This document shows positions 21,601 to 32,499 of a stretch of DNA of 64,000 nt, piece by piece. The notes below the pieces were generated by a model. It ran no database searches and was not told the DNA's origin. It saw nothing but the letters and a program-made list of their open reading frames with translations. The stretch comes from Periconia sp. R9002 (Eukaryota > Ascomycota > Dothideomycetes > Pleosporales > Periconiaceae): positions 248,001 to 312,000 of the forward strand of contig JAMAHW010000028.1 in assembly GCA_023627715.1 (NCBI GenBank). Direction: 5' to 3'. Positions within the stretch are counted from its first letter, which is position 1. Each line of letters starts with the position of its first letter. The translations under genes and the position numbers were made by a program.

Positions 21601-23097
21601 TTCAGGACCTATTTTGGTCCCGCACTCAGCGTTTGTCGGGGGAAAGGGCCCTGCAATTTTGGTAAATCATTGACAGGGCTCGTGGAGTGCTTGTTTCATT
21701 GGCAGTCTTGCAGATATCATTTTGTAATCTTGTCATATAATGAAGTTTCCTGCAGAGAAGCGATCCAAATGCTGTGTTACATTTTCATTCGCATCAAAAT
21801 TTGTAATATGATGATACGAAAAGGGAACTTACACCCGTGGATTGCACGAATTAAGGGTGCCATGAAACAAGATGCTCTAGCAGATACATTCAAACGATTT
21901 CCAACAGTCGGGAGTATCGCCATAGTCCTTTGGTCGAGCACCATTGAAAGACTCACACTAAACTGCGAGCTCAACGAAGAATATCGTTTGGATCTAGTCC
22001 TAAAACACATTTGAAGAAAGTCGGAACGGAAGGACATTTTAGCACGAATTCTGGAAAACGCGATGAAAGTATTTTAGACGTGCAGATCTCAGCTCACTCA
22101 GGTGGCTTCATTACTCCGAGGAGTGAAATCACAGCCACTGCACTTGTATGCATTAATTACTATATAAGACAGAAGCTGCAGGAGGAGATACGGGGCACTT
22201 TTGGCTCTTATGAAGAAATTAATTCGGCATCAGCAGCTCCCTAATGAAAGAAGTCAACAATATGGATTGATTTTATAGTTGTACTTTCGCTAAGTTATTG
22301 TTCGACAAGGACTAGATTGTGGGGCGAACTACGTGGGGGTGACTATCTGGGGTTGTCCCATCTTCCCGCACGAACCTAGTGCTTTATTGTCTGTCGAACC
22401 AAGAGAGGTTTGTATTTTTGTTAAGCGATTTCAAACTGCGATTGAAATTCACTGAGTTCGCGCAAATTTTCAAATATTTTTCCCCTGGTAAAACAAAGAC
22501 TCAAAGAAATCGCAGGTTCGCAGAAATAGCGAACCATGTTAAAAGCAGGGGCTCCGGGAATGTCGGGATGCGCTCGCATGGATCTCCACAACATATACCA
22601 ACGTCGGTCAACTCCTTGGTAGTCTACGATCATTAAAAGGCACAATCTTTGGCGTAACCGTCGATCTCCTCGAGCAGAAATGCTACCGAAAGTACAAAAG
22701 TTCGAGCACGAGCTCCTATTCCGCCGCCCGTAAGGCTGAAGACGGAAGGCTGAAATATCTGACCTGGATGAATGCACGGATACAGCCCGCGGGGCTTAAG
22801 GGGCACTCCAGATTTCGTCAGCATTCATTGTGGTCATTGAGCCATCCAAGTATCTTCTAGTCGACCCTTTTTAATATTCTACGAAGTAATTTTTTCGAGT
22901 CTGTTACTAGTGTATATCTCGACGTTGCATCTTTTTGTCGGCGGGCCGAACTGGCGCAGGTCAGCATATCCGCTTGCTTGGAGATTCAATGCTCTTGACC
23001 GGCCTGCTCTTCGTCGCGACACCAAGCGGTTGTCCACTAAGCTTGGATCCAAATCGACACCGAAACAGAGTCGACTGATAACATAGTGAGTGATAAC
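21601..23097. other. Gene-poor 1.5-kb region with one exon-like relic
   Basis: AT-leaning DNA with several short ORFs on both strands, none recognised. The only stretch that looks coding is the start-less ORF at 22543-22860, listed separately. Confidence 0.4.
22543..22860 (+). pseudogene. Start-less exon-like ORF, possible gene relic
   Basis: An open stretch of 105 codons between a TAA at 22540-22542 and a TAG at 22858-22860, with no ATG near its 5' end. The translation looks protein-like (for example GQLLGSLRSLKGTIFG, LLEQKCYRKYK, LKYLTWMNARI). An AG at 22546-22547 could serve as an acceptor. It may be an exon of an unrecognised gene or a decayed fragment. I do not recognise the family, and chance is not excluded. 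Confidence 0.3.
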
Positions 23098-23735
23098 ATG
23101 GTACAACAAAGCGCGTCGAGACACCCCACCGCCCGTCCATCTCAGCCTGGTGAGCTGGGAAGCTCGAGCTCTGTGTCTAACAATCACCGAGAAATACGTA
23201 TGTTTTCACCTGCCGGCGAGTCAGGCAATTCGCAATCTTGCATACTGAGGCTTTTTACTTAGGAGACCAACCTTCAAACCATAATGAACGAACGCGCCGC
23301 TCCGGTTCCTCACCCGACACATCCGCAAACTCAAACCACCAAAGCCATGCCCTTAGCGTATCTGGCTGTAGGAATGCCGGTATGGCGGATATACAGATCG
23401 ACCACACCGGGAGGGCAACATTAGCTGGCAACATGACAGGTTGGTGGAAAGATTCAGATTTTGACAACCCTAATGACGTTTGGTGTTGGATCAATCTTGA
23501 AAGATGGAATGGCTGACTATTTACAGAGAATAAAGGACCTGTTGTGAACCTTACTATCAACTTTGTGCAACCAAGTACAAAGGGGCGAAGGCGGCAAGTG
23601 GAAACTGATTTTGACAGCCTGTGGAACCACGGTGCCGATGTGCCAATTCCAACCCGGCCCTTAATAACAAATGAGGCTTTAATCGTCTCATTCATGTTCA
23701 TCGCGTTTACTATGGTGGTAGCACGTCGGTTGTAG
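23098..23735 (+). CDS. Small predicted tail-anchored protein with a GN-type beta motif
   Basis: Proposed exons are 23098..23197, 23263..23439 and 23527..23735. Phases agree and the product is 161 residues. Intron 1 is GTATGT...TTACTTAG. Intron 2 has a weaker GTTGGT donor but a good CTGACTATTTACAG end, and removing it joins two frames into a sensible protein. Residues 1-70 are polar and disordered (S, N, Q, R). At 76-90 is DIQIDHTGRATLAGN, followed by VVNLTINF (98-105), a pattern resembling beta-arcade amyloid motifs of fungal death proteins. A hydrophobic C-terminus (about 143-158, then ARRL) could be a membrane anchor. No known family is recognised. The gene model rests on splice logic only. 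Confidence 0.45.
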
Positions 23736-24034
23736 CTGTAGAGAAATGCAATAAATGCAACGTTATGAGCCAATCCACCTAATCCACCTTGTGTTAGGCG
23801 ACTCGCCGATCTGTTCTTTCAGATCAATGATGACTCAATTCCTGTGATGTTCAACGATCTTCCAGTTGTCCTTCAGATGGCATACTTCCCATTAATTATA
23901 GCCATGAACCCATGATTTCTCTTAGGAACTCTCCACGCACGCTGCCCGTTGTAGACATTGAGTAGACCCCAGAGGTACACCAACACCTTCTCCATATAAG
24001 GCACGTATAGGTTCCCAAGCACTTAATCAATTCC

Positions 24035-24735
24035 TTAGCTGTCCGATGGCTGGCACAGAAGCAGCAGACAATAGGTAGGACCCTTTACGTCCACCACAAG
24101 CTCCGCAAGATCCTCCGCGTCCACCTGAGCGTAGTTCCCGAACTCCAGATTCTCATTACTGACTTTCGGTATTTTGTCGTCTGATATTGGGATCAAAATA
24201 ATGGTCGATCCTTTTCTAGCGGGGAGGGTTGCGGTTTCCTCCAAACGAACCGCTGCCAACCGTGTCTTGGTCTTGCCATGCTATATAACGCAACGCACAT
24301 CAGCCTGCGACTCTGAGCTATTTCATGTGAAAAACGAGCGGAAAACGCATTTACCTTTCCGAAATGGAGTGCCAGAACTTTGGGAAATCGCTCGACTAGT
24401 GACTCAACATCTGTGCACGTTGAGTAGCCCTCTGCTGTCGACTCGTACGAGGCTTCTTGCACGTATTGGGCACCGGCTTTGAGCTCCTGTTGAACCACTT
24501 CAGTGAGCTCCCCTATCTTGATGCTTTCGCTTCCCATGGCTGACTGAAATACCACGGGGGATTGGGTTTGCTGTTTATCTTGCGAAGTTGTTCTGCCTGG
24601 CGAGATACGAGCTACGAAATCGTAAGCGAGGCGAAGGGGTGAGCAACCGCGGATCTTGGGCATCATCATTGGCCCAACAAAAATGGGGTATAGAACATTT
24701 GCTTCTCTCTTCTTGCTGCTACCATCGGTAGTCAT
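24035..24735 (-). CDS. Hypothetical protein, two exons
   Basis: Exons are 24735..24355 and 24280..24035, joined in phase 0 across a 74-nt intron (GTAAAT...TATATAG), giving 208 residues. Exon 1 carries the segment ELTEVVQQELKAGAQYVQE and ends in ALHFGK. Exon 2 continues HGKTKTRLAAVRLEETATLP and ends in the hydrophobic LLLLCQPSDS. No domain, signal peptide or membrane span is recognised. It lies between the small tail-anchored protein and the SesA gene, on the opposite strand. The splice model is supported by frame and signals only. Confidence 0.5.
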
Positions 24736-25460
24736 TAGCTTTATATCGCGATGTTGATCAAAAGAATCAAAGCAGCCCTAGAATATCCACCAATGTCTCT
24801 GTACCACAAGACTCAAGGTGCTACGATCATCGTGAAGGTATGAGCGCTGCACACGCGGAGCATCTCGGTCCCGCATTGCACCTATGAAGTTTTCTATAGG
24901 TATGAAATCCTTAGATCAATCAAGCCTCAACATCACCTGTGGCTGGAGTCTTACCAATAACAATGATTCGAGACGAGGCTACCACGTCGCTTCACTCTCA
25001 GCCTGATGATTCCCAATGCGGCCATTCGTGGGCGAATTTGACGCGCTCTAGCGACGCATTTTCATATAGATGCATTTGGACTCACACCGGAGCAGAAAAT
25101 CCCACCGTACGATAACTGTGCCAACACAACAACAGCCCCATGTAGCCTGCATAGGTACCTAAGTGGCGTAGCTTGGAGTCAGAGGAGGTTCCGACCCAGG
25201 GACGTCTCGAGAAACAGCCTGCAAGTACTTGGATAAGAAATACCACGGGCTACGCCACCTGGCCATCTGCCTTGTTTAAACTTTCGCTTTCTCACCGGAA
25301 GTAATCCCAATCCCCGTTGACACGTCAGTATTAAGCTGACCATATACATGCATACCCTTCAAAATGAATACTACGAGGTATAAGGTGGCCAAATCTGACG
25401 CCAACTCACACTCCGGAACCTGATTTTTATCCTTTGACTCAATGTATTTGGTGAGACAGC
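24736..25460. other. Intergenic region upstream of the SesA gene
   Basis: A 725-bp region between divergent genes, with no convincing ORF. It includes an ATAGGTACCTAAG copy of the short recurrent motif at about 25152-25164. Confidence 0.4.
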
Positions 25461-26423
25461 ATGAGTGGTCTTGAGTTCGTCGGTGCCTTTGCGGCGACAA
25501 CACAGTTGTTCGGCCATTTGTTGGATCTAGTCAACGCCCTACTTGAGATCCGCGATCATATAAATCATATCTCCGCGCGAGTACAGGCCTATAGCGAACG
25601 ACTAGAGTCACTCGCTCGTACCATTCAATACATCCACGCGCATCCGTCACTCCTCACTCACGTGGTGTCGGGACTCTTACAAACCATCTCGCAACGAGTC
25701 ACAGCGCTCAACGACATCTTGCATAAACATTTCGCCCGAACGCCACGTCGTGCGTTTCGAAGATTAATGCAAGTTTACACAGAGAAGACGGCAGAACGCC
25801 GAATCAGGGAGTTGATTGAAAATCTGGACAGTTACAAAATAGACCTTGCTATCTGCCTCTCCGGTACTCGGCAAGTGGCTATGGAACACGTCGAAGCGCA
25901 GGAGATGGGAGAGGGTGGAGGCATCTTGCTTGAGGAAACAACTCAAAACAAGGGTAAGCACTCGCAACTCAACATCAAATTGTCCAAGACCTCTTCTGAC
26001 GAATTATATTAGAGCTGGTCCTCAGAACCGACTCAGTAAGTGTAGCTGAAACCTTGCGAACGCTCCCTGCTAATTTAGGTGTCCCAGTTTGGAAGTTCCT
26101 CGTCTGCAGATACCACAGAAACTGCGGTCGTAATAGAAGCAGAATGTTCCAAAGGCGGGAAGGAAACAGAGACTTCGGCAGGCGGTTCACGGGTGCAATG
26201 CGATATTTACAAAAAAACCAATCTACAAAACTATGAAATGGCAGTGGTTGGGTTCGCTGGCGTAGAACATCCCACTGGATCGCTGCGCATCGAGGATACC
26301 AAATGTACCCAGGGTAAAATGGTTATCATTGGCAGGGCATCCCAGGGCATCGTGGACAAGATGAGCGGTGCTTCTTCCACAGAGTCTACCCTCGCGCGCA
26401 AGGAGCAGAAACGACCCGAATAA
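25461..26423 (+). CDS. SesA-type (HeLo-like) domain protein with beta-repeat tail
   Basis: Exons are 25461..25953, 26013..26035 (23 nt) and 26079..26423, in consistent phase, giving 286 residues. The N-terminus (1 to about 140: MSGLEFVGAFAATTQLFGHL, LLEIRDHINHISARVQAYSER and later helices) matches the helical SesA domain found at the N-terminus of fungal NLRs and as stand-alone effectors. Effectors of this class are thought to execute cell death at membranes. After a polar linker come two similar short segments: 214-230 (DIYKKTNLQNYEMAVVG) and 242-257 (RIEDTKCTQGKMVIIG), joined by FAGVEHPTGSL. Such paired repeats at the C-terminus recall HET-s-type amyloid signalling motifs; this is inference. 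The NLR-like gene lies 530 bp downstream on the other strand, tail to tail. Confidence 0.7.
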
Positions 26424-26955
26424 GTGGTCTTCTGGCACATAGTCATCAGGGCCGAGGCAATTTTATCGAGGTCAACACATGTTCATATGTACGGTGGGCA
26501 TGGTAACGGTGCTTATAGAAAAAGTTCATTTGATATTTATACATACACTATTTTTATTACCTGGAGAACGCCCCAGCGCGCAACAGTACGACTGGATGAC
26601 GATCCTATACCTTCAATGCAGCAGTGGCGCACAGAGCTCTATGACTCTCAAGTGCTGTGTTGTGTAGTGTAGTAGTGCCAACTCTAGCTAGGGGATGGTA
26701 GACTATAGTATGTAGTGGTCCTTTGAACTAGAAAACTCGCGTAATACACTAAGGTCGATTAAAAGAATACAGGAAGTAGGCCCTCGGGACAACGTTAAAC
26801 GAATGGTAGTTGTTTTGCTTGGGCAGGCATAGCCTAGGTAGTACCGAAGTACTATATATTCATGCAGCATTCATTCACAAATGATGATTTGCCGAATCAA
26901 TCACGACATGACTTGGTTTCAAATACATAGCCTTCTACATATATCAATGATGATA
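26424..26955. other. Intergenic region between convergent SesA and NLR genes
   Basis: A 532-bp region holding both 3' ends and copy B of the degenerate repeat. No convincing ORF. Confidence 0.45.
26622..26766. repeat. Degenerate dispersed repeat, copy B (left half)
   Basis: Aligns with the left half of copy A (about 19570-19678), same orientation, including GCGCACAGAGCTCTATGACTCT against GCGCAAAGAGCTCTGCGACTCT and ACTCGCGTAATAC against ACTCGCGTAATGC. The alignment fades after about 26766. Confidence 0.55.
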
Positions 26956-29948
26956 CTAAAGAGAGGAGAACTTCGAACTTCCAATACCCATCCTCTTTAG
27001 TCCACCTAATAGTTTTGATCTCTTCTTGTTGGGTGTATCTGCGTTGTCAGGAGGTGGTACGGCAGAGGAAAGGGTCGACCGAGCCTGCTCATGTACCGCA
27101 AGCATTTTGCGGTAATCTTCTCGACATGCACGCGTAGATACGTGGTCTTCTCCTAGAACTTTCGTGTATGCAGTGTATGCCCGTTCGTATAGAGCGCGAG
27201 ATTCGGTAAAATAATCTTGGTTAGCGGGGAAATGGCTAAGGAGATAGGCGAGGCTGTACACGCTCGTCAGGGTGTCGGGATGCTCCCGCCCAAGTATCCT
27301 CTCCCTCTGCAAGAGTGTCTCCCGATGCATTAATTCCGCCTCGTTATGCTTGCCTTGGTGCTCTAGCACAGACGCCAAGTTACACTTGCTCATTAGGGTG
27401 TGTGGATGTTCCCGCCCAAGCACCTTCTCCCTCTGCACGAGTGTCTGCCGGCTGATTAATTCTGCCTCGTTGTACTTGCATTGGTCCTCTAGCACAACTG
27501 CTAAGTTGCCCATACTTGTTAGGGTGTCAGGATGCTCCCGCCCAAGTATCTTCTCCATCTGCGCTAGCGTCTCCCGGTTTATCGATTCTGCCTCCCTGTA
27601 CTTTTGCTGGTACTTCAGCTTAATCGCTAAGTTGTTCATGCTCATTAGTGTTAAAAAATGCTTCCGCCCAAACACCTTCTCACACCGCGCCAGCGTCTCC
27701 CAGCTCATCGATTCTGCCTCCGAGAACTTTCCCTGACGCATCAGCGCCTCTGCCACCTCATTCATGCTCACGATTGTGTCACCATGCTCACTTCCCAACT
27801 TCCTTTCCCTTAATGCCAATACCTGTTTGTGTGTCGTCTCTGCAGCCGAATATTGACCGAGGCTGGCTTGACATCGTCCTACCCGATGCAGAAGTGAGGC
27901 TCTGACCGTATTTTCCAACACGCTGTTCGATCTGGTTATATGGAGCGCGTGCGAAAGGTAACTCGTCCATACCTCCTTCTTCTCGTGCCCACCATCCGGA
28001 ACCAGCTCCTTCAGTCGCGCCGCCGCTTCCGCTGTTCGAGCGAACTGTTCACCGTGACCTTCCAGCCACCATACCGATGCCATGTGCACAAGCCGGTGCA
28101 TGTCAAAGCACTTCTCGCTGGCCAGCTCTTGCACAGCCTTCTGCCGCTCCGTGACGAACGCATATCCTTTCAACGTCCCTATCGCTTTGACCTGCTGCAG
28201 CACCGAGTCGCCAGGAGGCAGCAGCGATTGTGGGATGCTGATGCGGTCGATGCATGCCATAAACGAAAGATACTCCGCCGCAAGTGGGTCTTGTCTCCGA
28301 ATCTGGTCAAATGAAATGTGCCAGGTCCGGGCGATCGTGCTTTCCAACTCCTTGTACCGGCTGGGGTCTTCAAAATGCTCGCCGAAGAGTTCTGTCTCGG
28401 TGCCTGTTGTCCGGAACAGCGAGACGTACTCGGACACTGACACGTCGTTGCTGTTGATGAAGGCAGCCGCCTGCACCACGGCAAGCGGTAGATACTCGAG
28501 TGACTCTAACAGCTGGCCTATAGCTATCCTGTCGGCAAGTAATGACGGCTTCGATATTCGCCGCGCCAGCAGCTGCTGCGCTTCTACTTGGCTCATATCT
28601 TCTAGCTCCAGAACATGACCCGGAGTCAACTCTTCAGCAGCTTTCCTGTTCCGCGTTGTGAATAAGATCTTGCCGCTGTTGCTATGCGGGAGGTAATCCT
28701 GAAGACGAGCGGACCCAGCATCGACGCCGGAACCGTCTGCGAGTAGTTGAGTGTCATCTGCATTATCCACGATCATCACCCAGTGACCTGCACTGTCTAA
28801 GCTCAGCGCATCCTTGACGAGCTGTTTGATGTCTGCGTTCTCCTCGCTAATGCCGGGCACGCGGAGGCGGAGGCCGATGTCGCGAAAGGCAAGCTCAAAG
28901 CTCTGGTGGCTGAGGGCCGGCACCCAGAAAACGGGTCGTTTAGCTTGTCGAACCAGCACACGGTAGGCAAACTCAAGCGCCAGCGCCGACTTCCCGCAGC
29001 CCCCCAGCCCGTATATCGTCATGCGATGGGATGTGCCAGAATCGACAAAATGTTCGAGAAAGTGAAGCTGACTTTCTCTCCCGACAAATTGCGCGTTCCT
29101 CGGAAAGGGCAGCGATGAGAAGACTGCGCTTCATTAGCTAGCATGCAGAGCTGGTGCTGCGCAAACGTACCCGTCAAGTCTTGTACATATTCTGTTCCCC
29201 GTCCCTTCTGCCGCCTCTGTATCTCCTCCTCTAGCCGTAACCGTGCGTACGCTTCCCCCTCGCCGTAGATGAGCGGCAAGAACACCCCGCATATCCCCAA
29301 CATACAATACACCTTGTCCTCCTCCAGCGTTGTTGTACGCCTGGTCGCCCAGCTCATCCGTTCCTCCACGCTGAACTTGCTTAGATGCCGTCCCCTAAGC
29401 GCCTCGAGAGGGATCGTGGTGATGTTGTGGATTTCTTGCTCGAGGGATATCTTGCTACCTAGCCGCTTGCCCTCCTTGGAGAAGAACTCGACTGTGGCCG
29501 GCGCCAGCAGCTCTTGCAGCGTCCAGCCTCGTGTGAACCACCGGCTCTGACGAAATGCAACCTGCCACGAGATAGGATGCGTTTGCGCATCAGTGACCTC
29601 GCTTGAAACCTCGACATCGGACAGGTATGCATAGCATTTACTTGCCCGCTGGTACCAGCGAAACATCGAGTTGATGGCAGTGCTGAGTTCGATGCTGGTG
29701 CTCTTGTCAATGCAGCAGGTGTCCACCCAGGAGTACTGCAGGCCATCTTGATCTGCTCTATCCACGCAGAACCGGAGCTTGTCATAGCCGGCCTTGTCCT
29801 TTCCCGTGCCCGCGACCAGCTCATGATAGGAGATCTCATGTCCGTCGGCCCACGTGTGCGACAGGATAGCATACCGAGGGAGGCTGTTGTCGTTGCTGAA
29901 CGAAACCAGTTCGAAGCCGCCGTCCGACGAGCGCTTCAAAAGACGCAT
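26956..29948 (-). CDS. NLR-like receptor: HET domain, NB-ARC ATPase, TPR repeats
   Basis: Exons are 29948..29171 and 29123..26956, joined in phase 1 across a 48-nt intron, giving 981 residues. The HET domain (about 26-165: YAILSHTWADGHEISYHEL, then SWVDTCCIDKSTSIELSTAI and SRWFTRGWTLQELLAP) is linked to an NB-ARC module starting at PFPRNAQFVGRE. Its P-loop is GLGGCGKS (298-305) and Walker B is VMIVDNADD (about 375-383). From about 665 follow 42-residue kinesin-light-chain-like TPR repeats with the LGxEHxxTLxSMxNLA pattern. The family acts in heterokaryon incompatibility and possibly antifungal or antibacterial immunity: repeats sense a ligand, the ATPase oligomerises, HET triggers death. All key ATPase residues are present, so it looks intact. 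Confidence 0.93.
27270..27790. repeat. 126-bp tandem repeats encoding TPR units
   Basis: The block GGATGCTCCCGCCCAAGTAT and close variants start at 27278, 27404, 27530 and 27656, an exact 126-bp period, that is one 42-residue TPR unit per repeat. Units differ by substitutions only over this span. Confidence 0.9.
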
Positions 29949-31280
29949 CGTACCGCCGAGTATCCCTGCGAGCAGCGAACGCTGGCCGGGTTCGATAGCA
30001 ATGCATGCGTACTGTCGTGGTAGCTGAGATGGAACATCTCAGCCTGATTGGGGTCGGGCATGAAACTCATGGACCAGGCTGCAGACGCTTGACAGATGCC
30101 TGCATGCCTAGGCGTGGGGAATATGTAATAAGCTCACGTGGCCTAGTGCACCACAGCCCATTATGGGACTACGTCAATATATGCATAACTTGAAGAATTA
30201 GCATTAGAATGTATTGCAATACCTTTGTAGAATACTACCGGTAGACAAAGTAAACAGACCCACATTTAGGCTCCCTTCTCCGATTGGACGTGCGTTCTTC
30301 AATTAGTGGCCTTCTATAAGGGTCTTGGCGTAACGTATGAGTACCTAGGGCCGGACCAATACGGCATCCTCAAAAACTCGTCCAAGAGGTTGCTAATGCT
30401 GAACCCAGACTAGACGAAAGACGAAGTCAGAAATACTTCCCAACTCTGTTAACGTCACGATAACTCACTCTACCAGGGAAATAAGTTCATTAGTTGCGCT
30501 CTGACCACCGGTAAACAACAATTGCTCATTAGAACATACGAGATATCGCCGTTATTTGACTAACATCACGAACATGAAAATCACAGAAGCTTTGCTCCAT
30601 GTGAGCTTTTTACTCGATATAAATTTCGTGAAATCCACCATTATAAAACCAATTGGAATTCAGGGTAAATCTTGGTTGTGCAGTCCCTCCTAATAGCTTC
30701 TGGTTTCATTTTTTGTGGTTGCTTCACCCTGCGCTAAACTATGTGCCAGCATGTTTGCCAGCAAGAGTGCACAAACGAAATCTAAGAACTTTTATAAGGA
30801 TCAGGCACTTTTAATAGTAATAAATATCTAGGTTGCCCAGGCCTAGTGTGAAAAAGTTGGTTAAAAAGTTGTATGTAAAAGCAGGCGGTAAAAAAGCGTA
30901 TAGTCTAAGAACTTTAAGGAATTGCACTAAACAAATATCACACACGAACCGCGACAACAGCACTTTTCTGTAGCTGCGTTCATTCAGTTGTTTCCAGTTT
31001 CATCATTGGTCGCCCGGAAGTGCCGGTATTTTACATATTGATATTTCACATCTAGGTCACTGTCTTAATTGACTCTGCTCGTTACAAAATGATATAATTG
31101 GAAAGAAACAAATCAAATTGAAAAAACACTTAAAGCAAGGTCAGAACACCTTTCTTCGAGGTCTAGCTAATACATGTCACATCTCCGGAAGTATCCATCA
31201 AACCACCGCTGCTAAAACAGTAACAATCAACGGGGGACTTAAGGCCAGAAGTGTTTCCCAGCTCATGAGTCACCCCTGTC
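29949..31280. other. AT-rich gene-poor region
   Basis: About 1.3 kb with no supported gene. It becomes distinctly A+T-rich after about 30200 and contains copy C of the degenerate repeat. The first 100 bp are the likely NLR promoter. Confidence 0.5.
30226..30362. repeat. Degenerate dispersed repeat, copy C (right half)
   Basis: Aligns with the right half of copy A (about 19697-19835), same orientation: GTAGAATACT against GTAGAATGCC, CAGACCCACATTTAGG against CCGACCCGCATTTAAG, CCTTCTCC, and CTAGGGCCGGA against CTAGGCCCCGA. Confidence 0.55.
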
Positions 31281-32102
31281 CTATGGCGTGCCCATCTGCA
31301 GCTTGAGGTCGCCGATAGATTTGACTAGACCATAGATAGTCTGTTCCATGACAGCCTCTTTGGTCTTTAGCAGGTCGATCTCAGCTTTTATGTCGCACGA
31401 TTCTCCGCCCTTATCCCCCATTCGTTGGGCTAGGGTAGTGTTCTCTGCTTTGAGCTTCACAATCTCCTGGCGCTGGGCAGTGAGGGTTTCGCACAGAGTA
31501 TCGATGGACTCCGCGGTGAGGCGAAGATCGTTCTGCGTTTTGTTTGCTGCTTGCTTATTGATGTCTATCTCATTTTTGAGGACCCGGACCTGATCTTCCA
31601 TATCCTTCTTGAGATCGACGATCTGATCTTCGTTCTTCTCAAAGTCTCGACGTAAGTTTGTGATTTGATCCTGTAAAGTGAAGCTATTCACCGTGGCTTT
31701 AGGTGATAGTAGACCGCTTAGGTCAATGTTTTTGCTCGACCCAGCGCGCTTTTCATTCTCTTCGTCCAAGGCTTTTGATTGCCAACGAAGCATTTCAAAA
31801 ATCTCATATAAAATAGCTTGGTCCTCGAGTGTAAGGTTTTTTTGCAGCTTTAACCAGGACCAGCCATTCTCAGGCATTTTTGAGACAACAAGGTGAAGTT
31901 GCTTCAAAATATGCCGCTGATTGACTAATCGTTCATGAAGGTCATCAGGTTTACGGAAACCGTTAACGAAGGTGGGAGGAGTGAGTTGTACCCTTGTATC
32001 CATGATCTCAATTTTTTTCTCCAAACATTTTATCACAAGTGTGGGTGATGTGAATTCAAACTTGAAATATGGGCTGTAAAATCGCGAGCTGTTGTCGACC
32101 AT
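31281..32102 (-). CDS. Coiled-coil hypothetical protein
   Basis: Single-exon ORF of 273 residues with ATG at 32102. The N-terminal half has hydrophobic and aromatic residues (YSPYFKFEFTSPTLVIKCLE) and a segment ILKQLHLVVSKMPENGWSWL that may be a small folded domain. Residues about 145-265 are heptad-rich (LRRDFEKNEDQIVDLKKDM, LKNEIDINKQAANK, QEIVKLKAENTTLAQRM) and should form a long coiled coil. No family is recognised. It is divergent from the next gene, with 400 bp between starts. Being A+T-richer than the housekeeping genes fits its place in the accessory island. Confidence 0.7.
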   Translation of the reverse strand: MVDNSSRFYSPYFKFEFTSPTLVIKCLEKKIEIMDTRVQLTPPTFVNGFRKPDDLHERLVNQRHILKQLHLVVSKMPENGWSWLKLQKNLTLEDQAILYEIFEMLRWQSKALDEENEKRAGSSKNIDLSGLLSPKATVNSFTLQDQITNLRRDFEKNEDQIVDLKKDMEDQVRVLKNEIDINKQAANKTQNDLRLTAESIDTLCETLTAQRQEIVKLKAENTTLAQRMGDKGGESCDIKAEIDLLKTKEAVMEQTIYGLVKSIGDLKLQMGTP

Positions 32103-32499
32103 GTTGTTGATGGTTTCGAAGCGTATTAGTTAACTTTGGTGATTTTGGTTGTTTTGGTGGTGTTGGTGATTCTGATTATTCTGATGATTTGAATCTGAGA
32201 TAAGAAAGGTTTTTATAAGAATATTTACAATTTCACAATGCGGGTGTGAGGTATTGGACGTGTTACATAGTTTACAGCACTACACATTGTGCAACTACAC
32301 ACCAAGCAGTCTATCCACTGTGCGGTCACAAACATTCCAGCCCATCGCATTTCAGCTTTAGATAATGCTCTGACAATCCTAATATTCTCCCTCACTATTT
32401 GTCCCATCTCATAACTAAAGACTGTAAAAAACACGCGGCACAACCCTCAGTGTACATATTCCACCACACAAAAAAACACAACCCAAAACATAAAAAAAC
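32103..32499. promoter_or_regulatory. Divergent promoter between coiled-coil and downstream hypothetical genes
   Basis: A 397-bp AT-rich region between two divergent starts. TTGGT/TGGTG-type triplets are reiterated at about 32130-32180 just upstream of the coiled-coil gene. No defined site is recognised. Confidence 0.35.
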
